A stretch of DNA of 64,000 bases from Pseudoscleropodium purum (GCA_963969395.1 OZ017795.1:35135063-35199062), one strand, 5' to 3'; positions 46,118 through 59,000 are shown, counted from the stretch's first letter. Notes: generated by a model from the letters alone, not told the origin. A program made the numbers and translations.

Positions 46118-47068
46118 TTAATCCCTAAAGGTCGGAGACTATATTTTCACCAAAATCGGTCCAAAACTGCCATTTGTAGTACAAGTATCAAATTTTAGAA
46201 AAATAAACATTTTTGGACACATATAACCATAAGATCTTGTAGTAAGCTTGTTTGAGAATATGTGGGAAAATTTTCAAAAATTTCCACCGTGTAGATTGCA
46301 AGATATTAGCATTTGAAGTGAAAATTTCTTTTTTTTGTCCTGCAAAAATCCGGGCAGCCGCACTTTAGAAGGTCACATTTATATGAAAAAATGTCCAAAA
46401 TGGTGATTATTCTTTGGAATCATTTTTCAAGTCAAGTTGGCTACATACTTGAAAATTTTCAGATCATTTGGAATCATACAACATATAGGAAAAAAATAGT
46501 AAGTAGAAAGGAGAAGAGAATGATTCAAAATACTAAATTGTTAACAATTTATTTATGGAATTGAAAAATGCCAATGCCAATGTTTGTAATGTTGTAATAA
46601 AATAATTTTCCAAAATTTTTTTTTTTTCAAAAAATATTGAAAATTGAGTTAAATAAAGATCTTCAAATTTTGTTTTAAAGTAGATTTTCAATAACAACCT
46701 GCAAACTCCTACAAACTAAAACTCCTCATAACTATTGGTTCATTGATCAAAATGGAATGACTCCAAGCTTTCCAAGTATATAAAAATCTAAAGAATCAAT
46801 TCCAAATTTTAATTTCTTAAGAAAATAATTTTTAAAGAAGATTTTTTTTGCTGCCCAACCTGTTAAGCATAGAAAAGTACATATCATACAATAACTTCTT
46901 AACCATGTAGTCAAAAGTTATGAAAATTGTTGAGCCTTAAAGCTACTCCTTGGACACATGTTGTGTTAAAATTTCAGAAAAAAACAAAAAAACAAAAACT
47001 CCATTCGTGGTGAGCTGCCCAAAATTTCTATGTTGCCAAAAAATGCAATTTAGGTGCTTAGGGGTTAA
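46118..47068 (+). mobile_element. Family A TTAA element, full copy (A9)
   Basis: Flanked by TTAA at 46118-46121 and 47065-47068, with a body of about 943 bp. It begins TCCCTAAAGGTCGGAGAC and ends AGGTGCTTAGGGG. It carries every A block in order: CATAAGATCTTGTAGTAAGC, GTGTAGATTGCAAGATATTA, CAACATATAGGAAAAAAATA, TTGTTAACAATTTATTTATG, AATGGAATGACTCCAAGC, ACCATGTAGTCAAAAGTTAT, TTGGACACATGTTGTG. It is the best reference copy together with A6. Confidence 0.78.
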
Positions 47069-47676
47069 AAAAACATTAGATTTTTATTGGTAATCAATTA
47101 TTCATTGATATTCTTTGGCTATTCATTTGATATTCTACTTAAAATATATAAATCTTTCAAAAGTATTGACCAACAATATTGAGAAAATAAGTTTGCAATC
47201 ACATTATGTTGATTTTTAAAATTACACAATAAATCAAATATGCACAATGGTGTTCTATACTATAATATTAACCTATGGAAAAAAAAATTCAAATTTTTTG
47301 AGCATATTTTGTATTTGATATGAATTTTTTTTTTATTTAAAAATTCAAGGCAATTTCAATTCTTTTCCAAAATATGTGAATCTTACAACCAATTTAGGCA
47401 TGTAATTATATCTTTGAAAAATAAATATAGATTACTACATTCAAAGGTACTTGCAAATGATTCTTGAAAAAATAGTAATAGGCTCATCTTTTGAAGATTA
47501 TAAATTTGTAGATTTCACTTGATGTCAAAGTCTTGGCAACTACAAACTTTTTACAGTGAACTTTGGAGGTTTCTATTGACCAATTTCTAGCATTGTATTA
47601 TATGTTTGTGTATATAGAGACTTCAAAGATTTGGACCTAATTGGATGCTTTAGAAACCTCTTAAATCTTAATTTTT
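47069..47676. other. AT-rich sequence, nothing recognised
   Basis: Plain AT-rich DNA between two elements. Confidence 0.35.
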
Positions 47677-48310
47677 TTAATCTCCAAAGTTTTTTCATAT
47701 TTAAAGGCTAAGAATTGCTTCAAAATACTTGTCCACAAAGTAAGTCTAAAATCTTCATCAATATTTTTTTTAACAAATTCAACCACAAGATCCTTTGGTT
47801 AACTTGTTCAAGTACATCATCAAAAATTTGTAGAGTGAATATACACAATTGAAAGTTCAATGTGCCTAAACTTCAAAAATATGTTTTTGTAGCCTTTCAA
47901 AAAGGTAAAACAAACAAACATGTGTTCTATAAATTGTACATATTAGTCAATGAATTGAAAATATATGAAAAAAAGTTTAACCAAAAAAGATTTCATATTC
48001 AACTAAAGAAAATTATGAAAAAGAATGTGACATTGAATGGAAAAAAAAAACACTAAAGTACTTTAATAAATGAGAATTGTTGATCCCAATCATGGTAAAA
48101 ATGTTCTAGTGAACAATTTGTATCGTTCTTTTCTTTTAGTATTAATTTCAAAATTTTCAAAAATGAGAGTAAAAGACGACTTTGTACATTTTTTCTACTG
48201 TCTCTACCTACAAAATAAAACTCATAATTTTTACCTCATTATTCATAATTCATTGATTCAATTTTTTTTTAATAGGTTCAATCTATACAATCCAATAATA
48301 ATAATTAAGA
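47677..48310 (+). mobile_element. Family F TTAA element, right end lost (copy F2)
   Basis: It starts TTAA-TCTCCAAAG (TTAA 47677-47680) and matches the minus strand of F1 for the first part (TTGCTTCAAAATACTTGTC; AAATCTTCATCAATATT; CAAATTCAACCACAAGATCC). The F1 far end (a GGACC-TTTAGAGA block) is not found before A10 begins at 48470, so the copy is truncated or its end has decayed. Open frames inside are low-complexity. Confidence 0.5.
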
Positions 48311-48469
48311 TTGTTTCAGGATATATTTTTAGTTACTTGATTTGACATTGAAATTGGTAAAAACCTAATAAGTTTTGCAATTTTTATTGGAATGATAGAG
48401 CTTCACGTATAGGTTTTAATAATTAGTATCTACCCTCAAATTTTAATCTAAAAATTTTCAATTATGAAG

Positions 48470-49368
48470 TTAACCCCTAAAAGATCCGCATATGTTCTTT
48501 GGCTACATAGCAATTTAGGGCAAGTACATGTGACTAGAGATTTCTATATTTTTGGCCTAAATTTTAATAAAAAGTAGGGACAAGGAATATCTTTTAGATG
48601 TACTAAATTTCATGACATTTGGAAATATGAGCCAAAAGTTATGAATTAATATATTACTTTTTTGTAAATGGGTAGTCCAAGCATATCAGAAAAATCACTT
48701 TTTTCAAAAAAAAAGAATTGAAATTGGTTTTCTAGAGTTATATATACATGGAAAGCTTTGAACTATTCCATTTTGATCAATGAGTCAAAAGTTATAAGGA
48801 TTTTTTGTTTGCAAGCAATTATAGATTTCCTACTCTAAAATAAACTTTAAAGTCCTTTATCTTATTCAATTTCTTTGGAGAAAATAAAATCTTAGAATGT
48901 AGATTGTTTATTACAACATCGCCACCATTGGAATTGGTATTTTTCAATTCCATAATTAAATTCTTAACAATTTAGTATTTTGAATCCTTCTCTACTTCCT
49001 ATATGTTGTATAATTCCAAATGATCTTAAACTTTTCAAACATCTGGCCAACTTGTCTAATAAAAAGAACCCAAAAAAACACCACCATTTTGGACATTTTG
49101 TCTTAGAAAAGTGAGCTTGTGAAGTGTATCTACCTTGTAGTTTTTTGCAAGGCCAAAAAAAATATTTTAGTGAATTTGAATGCTTGTACCTTGCAATCCA
49201 TGTGGTGGAAATTTCTGAAATTTTTACAGCATGTTTTCAAGTCAATATTCAACAAGATCCTATGGTTACATGTGTAAAAAAAAAATTCAAAAATTCAATA
49301 CTTGTTCTAAAATTGGCATTTTTCAAGTGTTTTTGGTGAAAACATAATCATGGAAATTTAGGGGTTAA
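48470..49368 (-). mobile_element. Family A TTAA element (copy A10)
   Basis: Flanked by TTAA at 48470-48473 and 49365-49368, with a body of about 891 bp. It begins CCCCTAAAAGATCCGC and ends GGAAATTTAGGGG. It is the inverse of A9 throughout (GGAAAGCTTTGAACTATTCC, TTCCTATATGTTGTATAATT, CAACAAGATCCTATGGTTAC). Confidence 0.74.
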
Positions 49369-50138
49369 TAGAGCTTGTTTGAATTCTCAAAATGTCTAAA
49401 ATAGCTCCTTGCCATCTTTTAGAAGTTAAATTCCAGATTTGGGTTCATAATTTAATATACCCAAAGGTTCTTGTTGGTACCTCAATATTTTTTGAACTCC
49501 CTCAATTAAAAAGACACTATGGACTTCAATTTTAGTCTTTTTAATTTGAAATTCCATTTTTTCATCTTGGCCTCATTCCACTATTTTCATCCTCAGTTCA
49601 TTTATTTATTGTTTCATTTCATCATTTTGGTCATGACTTCAATTTTATTAATCATTGCTTCAAAGACATCCTATGGTCACAAAATGAAACCTATATATGT
49701 CAATACAAAAAACCCAAAGGTCATTCCAAAAATCACCTAAACCAATTCCAACCTACAAGTCATCACCTGAATTAACATGAAGAAAATGATTGACTAAAAA
49801 GACCATTTGCAATTTATATTTTTTCCCTTCATTATAGATTCTTGTCCTACATACTTCTTGACCAAATGATGTAAGCACGTTTGTTGAAAAATTCAACCTT
49901 TAACAAAAGTAGAATATACCCTACCTATGATTTTCTAAAAGATAGAGTCAGAACCTTTTACCTAGATAAAGGATATTACAATTAACATCAACATAGTCTA
50001 CTAGGGTAGGGAGGATTGACCATTCCGTTGCCCCACAAGAGGGTAAATGTCAAAAATTGCCCCCTGTTTTGTGCTACTTAAATTTTGTATTTCACCATGT
50101 CCCTTGCTATTTGGGGGTCACTCATTGCAAATATGAAT
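49369..50138. other. AT-rich sequence, nothing recognised
   Basis: No element pair and no recognised gene. Confidence 0.3.
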
Positions 50139-50880
50139 TCAGAATTTGCAAAATTTTATCATGTATGACAAATAAAAAAATTCAGGGTTTTCTACAAAGG
50201 TAAGACATGGGGCAATATAGAAGTCAGTCCTCCCTGGTCGTCTACTAGTAACATATTCAACCAACTCTCCACAAAACTGGATGAAAATTGGTCTTTTACA
50301 TCCATTAATAATGATAAGGGAAAAAATCATCCAAACATCATTTAAATTCTGGGGAGGGGGGTATGTGTGTGTTCCCAGGGCTTTACAATTTAGAAGGTAA
50401 ACTATTTTATTTTGATTTTTTTGACACAAGTGAAAGCTTTGTTCACTGACATATAAGGTATGATAAACTATTGAGCCCACTGAAACCCTAAATCTGGCCT
50501 CCAAGTCTCCAATTGCAAGTCTGCAGGACAAAGGCCGTGCGTTGTATTGTACTCCATGGCAATAAATGGAGAATGTCCTACTGTCCATAAATTATTCAAC
50601 CTCCGTCTGAAAATGAGGACCTGCCTGCCTTTCTTTTTTGCAAAAGAGGGATTTCTCCATGTCATTTGTATCAAAAAAGAAAAGAAATTTCAACAAGAAG
50701 GAAGAAAGAGGCGGGGATTTCATTGCAAGATTCAAATAAGGTGCGTACACCCCAAATCGCACCCCACCTAAAACCATCATCATCACTCTCCGTACATCTC
50801 CAAAATTGATACATACTTCTGTTGCAGAAACAATTTTAGAACCTCTACCCCCCAAAAAACTTTGACCCTTCCTGACTTTT
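50139..50880 (-). other. GC-richer patch with a 149-codon open frame
   Basis: A minus-strand frame at 50139-50588 is open for 149 codons, one of the longest outside the Copia relic, in a patch that is less AT-rich than its flanks. It has no recognised domain, membrane segment or signal peptide. A second minus frame overlaps it at 50468-50674. It could be a relic or chance. Confidence 0.2.
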
Positions 50881-50960
50881 GCATATGGTATTCAAATTTA
50901 ACCAGTCTAATAATATTAACTAGACACAATAGAAAAAAATGATGGTTTGGGTAGGGGGTG

Positions 50961-51595
50961 GGGGGTAAATGCCCAAGGTCTTTTTTGAGCTTCTAGAAAT
51001 TTTCTCTAAATTGGAAAAAAAGCCAACATTTTGATTAAGTTGTATCAATATTATTTGAATTATAACCGTACAAATTCAAACTAGATATGTTTGAGATTTC
51101 TTAGGAAAATAAAACACAATAATGCCACTTATGGATTGAAAGATTAGAATGCTTGATCATGAGGGTGTAAAAAACTATGAAACTGATTTGAAATCTTTCA
51201 ATCCTCTTTTTACTTATCAATTCTAAAAAATTGGTCACCAAAAAAATGAGGTTAATTAGAACATGCATAACCCCAATCAACTTACAACTTCTCAAAATCT
51301 CTTCTATAATTTTTTTAAATGAATTTTTAATGTGAATTTTTCTCTAAAGTCTAGTCTATTTGAGTCTCATTTCCAAGAGCTCTTAACACCATGGAAAGTC
51401 GAGATTGCAATGGGCACCCTTGTACAAAAATCTTGAATGGAAAAATCATAATCAATCATTTTCAAAATCAAAATTTCGATGCTAAGATTAGACTTCAAAA
51501 ATATAAACTACTAAAAGTAACAACTTGGTTAGATTTTATTTAACTTTAAAGTATTGTCAACACTGGAATTTGGTGCCTGGGGTGTTTAGGGATAA
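50961..51595 (-). mobile_element. Family B TTAA element (copy B3)
   Basis: Inverse of B1/B2, starting within a poly-G tract (GGGGGTAAATGCCCAAGG) and ending GGTGTTTAGGG-ATAA at 51592-51595. The left TTAA has been lost to the G run. The interior blocks (GCATAACCCCAATCAACTT; TTGCAATGGGCACCCTTGTA) are the complement of B1. Non-coding. Confidence 0.62.
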
Positions 51596-52488
51596 GTTAC
51601 AAAGCCAGGCCATCCTTTGGCCTTCAATTCAGTCCTATGAATGAAAGGAATCGTCTATTTTCAGAAAGAAAAAAAATACAAAACATCATTATTTGCGCTT
51701 TCAGTTCCGAAGGAGGGCACAGTAAATTGGAATAGTTTAAGAAAAAAAATCTAACTAGGTGCTTTGTTTGCAGTATGGCTCTTGGGTGGGACAGGTGAGG
51801 GAGAACTAAGGTAAGAGGTCCATAAAGTGCTTATTTAAGAGCTAAAACTGAATGTGGTGAAACTTCTTGAAATATTTTTTCAATAAGTTTAAAAAAAAAT
51901 GGAATTAGCATCTAACCCAAGTTGTTTTGTATTTTTTGGAGCTCCGTGGAATTAGTTATGAAATTTTGAAGTTGAAATGCAGTGAACCCTAAAATTGCCC
52001 ACCTCATGAAATGTAAACTATTTGTACATTGTTGGTACATTTTAAAGCAAAATGTACAAATAGTGTACAATTGAGGAGGTGGGGGATTTTAGAGCATGAG
52101 TGCTTTATGGACTTCTTGCCTTAAATCCCTCATTGTCTCTTCTTTTACCTTAGAAAATGGTTGGAATTCTTTTTTACCATTGGTGATAAAATTTGGAAGA
52201 TTTGAATTCACATCTGGAATCTAAGACTCTTAATAGTTGGGACCTGTTAGGGAATACAAAATTAATCATTCTAAAGTAGAAACAAGGACTTTACAATTAC
52301 CTCCACCTAGTGAATAAGAGTTTATAAGTTTCAGTGGAGATCTTCAATGAAGTGAAAGAAAACTTATCCTTGTTGCCTCTTTAATCATTCTTTTGAAAAA
52401 TAATGGAATTTATTATATACCACAAATTGTGAAATTATAAAATTCTGAATTCTTTACATAGATTTTAAATTTGTCAAGGCATACAATA
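51596..52488. other. AT-rich sequence, nothing recognised
   Basis: A short inverted pair of the type AAATAGTGTACAATTG and its partner TGTAAACTATTTGTACATT occurs at about 52014-52075, able to form a small hairpin. No gene or element end is seen. Confidence 0.35.
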
Positions 52489-53403
52489 TTAATCCCTAAA
52501 GTCTCAAGGCTATTTTTCTATCTAAACAAAAATTCAAAATTGCTATAGTTTTTTATGCAAATCAAAAAAAAAATTACCTTTTATTTGCATATCCAATTGT
52601 ATGATCTTGCACTAGACTAGTATGAGAATGCGTGGAAGAATTTTAGAGACTTTGACCATATCAATCACAAGATACGATGTAAAGTGAAAAAAAAGAATTT
52701 TTTAGTTTCTAGTTTCACTAAATTATAAGGTTTGAATCCTCTTTACTTAATTTTTGTACTATAAATTATGAATTCAAATTTTTTCATGTTGAAGAATTGA
52801 ATTGAGGATTTGGAAATTAAAATCCCCCCACCTTCCCCCCTATTTTTCATTCTTAAAAAGTTGATAAGTCAAAGTAGATAGAAGGAAAACTAATTTATAG
52901 ATAACTCTAAGATGGAATTGAAACACACACATTCCAAAGGTGAGATTGATTTAGTAAGTAAACTAAATTGTGTGCAACACTTTCTTTTGAAAAAATGATT
53001 AAAATTGAGTTTATATCAAGATCTAATACATTATTTTCTCAAGAATTGTTAAAAGTGCCCAACACAAGAAGCTTCATAACTTTTACATCACTTATCCAAA
53101 TAGAAAGAAACAAAGTTTTTCACATAAACAAAAATATAATCTATAAGAAATCAAATTTGAAATAATCAATTATTTCAAATTTTTGTGTTATATTTTTTTT
53201 GCTAGCCATCACATGCTTTGGGCTTATTGTAAGTATAAGTTCTGCTTTTGTTCATTGATTGAATAAAAATTATATTTTTAGAAAGATAATCAATTTTCCA
53301 ACCTTAAAAATATCTTCAAATTTTTTCTAGAAATTGAGATCATAGGATTCTACTCAAACCTTCAAAAGTCCCTCTAGAAAATTCTTTAGATTTTAGGAGT
53401 CAA
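52489..53403 (+). mobile_element. Family C TTAA element (copy C4)
   Basis: It begins TTAA-TCCCTAAAGTCTCAAGGC (TTAA 52489-52492) and ends TTTTAGGAG-TCAA (from TTAA, 53400-53403). Body about 907 bp. It follows C2 in order: the GTATGATCTTGCACTAG block, TCCAAAGGTGAGATTG, and the block CATAACTTTTACATCACTTA. The interior contains only chance frames. Confidence 0.66.
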
Positions 53404-56400
53404 ATCAACCATAAATAAAGGGCAAATTTTCATATTTATCTCAAGACAATGTTGATTGGGACAATGAAGGGGTCAAATCTCTTTGACCATTGAATGAAGA
53501 GATTCTTAGAACATCTCCATAAGTATAACAAAACTTATTTACTTAAAAAGGTGGTCAATTCTTTATAACAAGGTGAATTTCTCATTTATTACACTTGTGC
53601 AACTTGGTATAATAATTTCTTACCAAATGCAAGTCTTCCAAAGTACAATAGCAACAAGAATCTTTATTTATGATATCAACATACGATTTTTTTCTACAAA
53701 TAGTATTCTATAGAATTTCCAATACTAGCATATAAACAATTTTTATTGTAAGAAAAATACTAGAAGTAGGTTTAAGCTTTTGCAATTGTCAAAGGTTTTG
53801 GATTACAAGTGATGATGCTTTTATTCCTTTTGATTTTGTACAAATTTAATGAAAAAAAACAAATTTTATTACTCTTTTATACATCATTATTTATATAAAT
53901 ATAGAAGCCTATGTATATAGTTTAAATATAGAAAGATGTACACTTAGTAATGTCGTAGTATGTTAATTTTGTGCACATCCAAGGGATATTATATACCATA
54001 GTACCTCTTCAATTAAGACAAGAAATAATTGTTATTAGAGATATCGTAATTTCAGAAAATTATAATGATAATTGCTGAAAATCTTGAAAATTTACAATGC
54101 TAATTTCCCAAACCAATGGAAATATGTAGGCATCTACAGTTCAATAATCATGCCAAAATCAAAAAGAATTAAATGACAAAGTTGTTATTAAAAAAAATAA
54201 CCAATGTTAGTAAGAAGGTACAATGTAAAGTCCAATGATCATCAACCATGTCTCCACAAAAGACAACAAGATCATCAACCAACAAAAGATTTGTTGATGA
54301 AAACAGTAAGGAATTTCTTCATTGAAACAAAGAGGAAGTAGTAGATGGAGAGGTTGATTTTATAATGAAATTCATTCTCTCTCATGAACCTTCAAAAGAT
54401 ATGGGATAATTTGAAGATGATAGCTGGACCTCTCATTGTGAAAAAATAGTACTTAGGTTCAAAGTAGACTTTTAGATCTCATTTTTGTATAGTAAAATAG
54501 TATTTTTCATAAAACTTTGAACTAAAAAAAGTTGAAAAATAAATCTAACTTTCATCTTCAAAAATTCGTTTATGATTATGAGCCTCAAAACAAAAGTTAT
54601 AGACAAAATTCAAAGGGGATATTTGAAAATGTCAAAGAAAATGTTCCTTCCAACTCTTCCTTGAAATTTGTCCATAACTTTTGATTGAAGGATTAAAATC
54701 TCAAAAGGATTTATGGAGATGAAAGTTAGCTTCATTTTTCACATTAAATTAGTTAAATTTTTTGAAAAAAGTTGTTCTATTATGCCTAAATGAGGTTTGA
54801 AATTCAACATTGAACACATTTTTTTATTTTTGACTTCACTATAAGCAGTTGAGCTCCTACTAATCTTAACTATTTACATATTCTACATGGGTTGTTTTAC
54901 CTCTCGTCATACAATTTGTACAAAGATCTTGTCTTTAGAAACTTTATTCATGCTGATGAATTGCTTATTCAAGCTGCATGCCAAATTTTTTATTAGTTCA
55001 ATATTTAGGATGATGAAAATTGTAGTAATTCATTTTTTTTGTAGAAATTAAAAAATCAAATTTTATTAAATATTTGGCAGAGGGCACCAAAATTGAAGAG
55101 GTACTACGGTAGTAGTTTTAATATTTTTTTGAAACATGTGGATGGAAATTTTGCCCATTATCAACTATGTAGTGATCAAAGTCTACAAAATATTGAATTG
55201 AAGCAAATATGGATATGAAACTATTAATTTAAACCTTTCCAAAGTCCAATTGCAAAAATTATAATTATAATTATAATGCTTGCATTAATTATTCACATTC
55301 AACTACATTCAAAAGTGTTTGTGCTATATATACATTCAACCTACTTAAAACTCTTGTTGAAATTAGTTATTTAGTCATATGATAATGGGTAGATCTTATA
55401 GATGTGGGCATTGAGTGACAACAAGATTTATGCACGGATATGTTAGAAACCTTAGCTAGAGCATCTCCACTTGGCTCAAGAATTCACCTTTCCAAATGAG
55501 CTTCTAATATTTGACTTGTTTATAATTAGGACTTGAAATTTTTCTTAATGTTGGCACATTCAAAAGAACTTTGCATAGGTTCAAAAAACTTAAATTTAAA
55601 CATTGAATGATGATAATAAACCATTTTAAAGTAAACTAAGAAGCAAAGTTATAGAAAAGTTGGCAAATCACAATTACCAAAGCACTTTGCATTCCAAATT
55701 TGGCCTAATGTGTTTAACGCAATTTGGTAAAGTGTCTTTCAAAGACAATAATTTTTACTCATAGATAATCTAGTTGAAGCTTTCCATGACCATTGTTTTT
55801 TTAGTGTGTAATACACTTATAATAAAGACCATTCACCTTCCTAGATTTTAGAAATAATGACACTCCCACTAAAATTTGAAAAGGTGAGTGGTCCATGATA
55901 TAGACGTGTTGCCAAAAATACTATGTTATCCATAATGAAAAGAAAACCTGAAAAGTCTTTAAAACAATTTTTTGATCAAACACAATAACATTCTACCTAA
56001 TACGATGTCTATTAGATAGAGATGAGCTTGCATTTAGACATCTAATAAGTATATTTTTAGAATATATCAATAATATTTGGAAATATTCAAGAATATCAAA
56101 GAATATATGAAGACTATTTGAAAATATTGTATAAGTATGTTTGACATACTAAACACATATTCAACATATCACCATTTGAAAAGTGTCCTACAAAACATAC
56201 ATGGAGCAGAGACAATTCTATTTTGAAATAATAGCTGGCTAGATTTATTAGGATTTTGAATATTGTAATAAACAATCTCAAAGTTTTCATGTCAAACATT
56301 AAGACAATTGTGTGTCAAAGGTTGAATTTTATTTATTAGTATTCATTTATATCTTTAGCACTACTAAAGGTTTCAATTGATATCTCCTTTTGTAATAATG

Positions 56401-57100
56401 AAAGTATGAAGGATTTGGCAACAAGTTTTTTATGCATATTGCAATCAAATTATTCTACAGTGAATGAGTAAATGTCTCCTCCTAAGTGTAAAACAATTGG
56501 ATATGGCTATTAATTGAAGTTAAAAAAAATTAGAAATTAAAAGGATGCAATAGGTACAAAGTGCCTCACATAAATAAGGATATGTTTTATAGAGAAGGAA
56601 GACTTTACGTGCAACTAACTTGCCTTCTCTATGTGTTTATTATAGCTTTTTAACAACTTGGTCTAAAAAATAAATAATTAAAAGGATGACTAAATTTTCC
56701 AAAATTTATAGACTTAATTTTTTACATACCCACATATATTGAAATATATGAACATACATCACATCAATTTTTCATTATATTAAAATAAATTAGTTTTAGT
56801 TACAAGCTCAAAGCTATATATATTCTAAATGGAGTGACACTGGAAAGTGAACAGTCACCTTCTTTTGTCTTACGCACCTTATAACTATATGACTAGCTTC
56901 TACTATAACTTAATCTATTCTAATAGCTTGTAAACTACTTAATCTGAATTTTCTGCATTTTAATATTCCCACTAGATTCCATATAAATAGTTTATTTTTT
57001 TTCTTCAAATTTCATCAGCTTCTTTTTTTGATATGGGTGTGATAGCTTCAGTGCTTGATTTTCTTGGGCTTGATGCTGGTAGACTTGAGGCTTCATTTAG
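53404..57100. other. AT-rich sequence flanking the Copia relic
   Basis: No TTAA element and no gene is recognised over this long stretch. Two short phrases of the GAGCATCTCCA type (AACATCTCCATAAG at about 53511; GAGCATCTCCACTTGG at about 55460) resemble MITE ends, but no partner ends were found. The part at about 56840-57060, next to the end of the Copia frame, is where a 3' LTR should lie, but no second LTR copy is available to prove it. Confidence 0.35.
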
Positions 57101-57119
57101 CCCCCATTGAAGCCTTCTT

Positions 57120-57680
57120 TTTGTTACACCAAAATGGTACGCACACTATATATGTTTGACTATGGGAAATGCCTTTCTTAAAACATTGGCCACCATTAAT
57201 TCCGTTGGACAATTTTGAATTTAATTTCAGATTTTTGAACATGCTTAGATCTAATAAAACGGTGACAATATCTCAATATGCTTTGTTTTTGCATGATACT
57301 TTGAATTTTCAATGAGTGCAATTGCACTTTTATTATCACAATGTCTAATCATGGGAGATTTTTTAGGCTCATTTATATCATTGAAAAAATTCTTCAACCA
57401 TAAAGCTTCTTTCATATCTTGTGTGCAACCTAAGTATTCACCTTCAATATGATGTGCTACTTAAAGTTACTGCATTTTGTTTTTTGTTGTTCCATAATAT
57501 TGTTGTATAATTTATTAAAAAACAAAACATCTAGTTGTGGATCTTCTATTATCAATCTTACCAATCCAATCTAAATTGATATAATCAATTGGTGTATTTG
57601 AATGATTTATTTCTTCTTCATTTATTTTTCCATTGCATATTAAGTAATAATGTAAGATATCTTATAGGTATCTCATAATA
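57120..57680 (-). pseudogene. Copia retrotransposon polyprotein relic, RNase H end
   Basis: On the minus strand this encodes the C-terminal RNase H part of a plant Ty1/Copia polyprotein. In order: IMRYL (a stop follows), LDWIGKIDNRRSTT (family form DWAGDxxxRRSTSG), NKKQNAVTLSSTS, IEGEYLGCTQDMKEALWLKN, then CDNKSAIALIENSKYHAKTK and finally VANVLRKAFPIVKH (family form VADxxTKALP). The acidic RNase H residues (D, E, D) are still visible. At least two frameshifts and several stops make it non-functional. It continues the 60030-60885 segment, from which it is separated by about 2.35 kb. Confidence 0.85.
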
Positions 57681-58234
57681 CACTATCGTATAGAGAGTGT
57701 TTGCTTTAGAAAATTACAGGAACTCTAGTTGCAATTAGAAATGGTTTCAAAATGAAGGAAGTCGTAGGATGAAAAATGAAAGTGAACTTGTCACTCACAA
57801 ATTCACCTTACTATCAATCTACAATGTAAGAAAGAAGATGAAGATGAATGAGTTTGTCACCGCAAATCCATTAATTAAATTAAAATGGTTTAAGAACTAA
57901 AAGTCGTAGTTGTATCAAATCTTCTACATTATTGGGGTACTAATCTCCATTGACCTATTCTATATGGCTCTAGGTTGGTTTATGGATCAAAGTAGATTTA
58001 AGAAACCAAGGGCTTCGGACATGTAAAATGGTATAGCCATAAGCTAAATTGCCTGAGGGATTGGCTTGTAAATTTCAAACCCACGGTGACCAACAAACAT
58101 GCCTTCCTAATGAAAACAACATAAAAATATGACCATGTAGAGAAAAAATCCTACTTTATCGTATCCATGACACAAAAAAAGGCTAAACAATGGTTTCACC
58201 CATATTGCCCACAACAACACACAAGTCTTTAAAT

Positions 58235-58492
58235 TTTCCTTTAACTCTCTTCCAACTCCAACTTTCCTCCAACCCCAACTTTCCTCCAACTCTAACTCTT
58301 CTTTAGCTCCAACTCTCTTCCTATTATCTTCCAATTCTCTTAACTTTCCTCCAACTTTCCGATTCTCCTCCAACTTTCCAATTCTCCTCCAATTTTCCTT
58401 CAACTCTTTGATTTTCTTTCAACTCTTTAATTCTTCCAACTCTTTTCCAACTCTTCGACTCTTCAACTCTTCAACTCTTCAACTCTCCAATT
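58235..58492. repeat. Minisatellite of TCCAACTCT-like units
   Basis: About 250 bp of diverged 9-16 bp units of the type CTTCCAACTC / TTTCCTCCAACT, ending in four CTTCAACTCT repeats at about 58450-58490. The minus-strand frame of 98 codons across it (with repeated KLEEN-like words) is a by-product of the repeat. Confidence 0.8.
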
Positions 58493-58540
58493 TCAAATTT
58501 TTTTATTGAATTTTGAATTGGTATTGTTGTTTTGTATAGA

Positions 58541-59000
58541 GTTCAAATGAAATGAATGATAGATTTTTGAAAAGCCAATATAATATTTTACTCTTCTTTC
58601 AAATTTCAATTCATTCTAAAACTTTGTTCAACTTTTATAGCCATCCAAAGTTTTGACCTTGAGAAAAGAAGGGCAATAGACCCTTCTTCACTTCATCACT
58701 CACAACTCATTCACAAAAACTTCAAATACAATGAGTAATAGCTTTTTTGAAAGCCAACACAATTTTTCACATTAGTTTTAAATTTCATTGGAAACAAAAA
58801 ATTTGTTTATCTTTTATGGCTAATCGAAGTCTCTTCTTATTAACATAGAAAGTAACAAACCTCCCTTCATTCAAATTAATACAACTTTTGTTTAACAACT
58901 TCAAATCAAGTAAGTAAGATCAATTTGCAATTAAAATACTATAATATTTTTTTTTTTAAATTTCATTTTCAAGTTCTCAAAATACAATACACAATGGCCT
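58541..59000. repeat. Diverged tandem repeat, period about 179 bp
   Basis: The phrase TTCAAAT starts comparable blocks at 58542, 58721 and 58900. Each is followed by an AATGA/AAGTA-type stretch, TTTTTGAAAAGCCAA or AAAGCCAACA, then TAAATTTCATT and an ACTTTTATAGCCATCCAAAG-like block. Two units and a partial third are visible. They lie inside the 2.35-kb insertion. Confidence 0.6.

Noticed and set aside
50139..50588. 149-codon minus-strand frame as a real gene
   Set aside because: It is among the longest frames but has no domain, and another minus frame overlaps it. It is kept only as a GC-richer patch with low confidence.
428..53403. Firm assignment of the TTAA elements to piggyBac
   Set aside because: TTAA duplication and CCC-type ends fit piggyBac, but Kolobok and Sola3 also duplicate TTAA, and no transposase is encoded here. 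The superfamily is left open.
58107..58403. 98-codon minus-strand frame with charged repeats
   Set aside because: The repeats come from the TCCAACTCT-type minisatellite. No start context or homology supports a protein.
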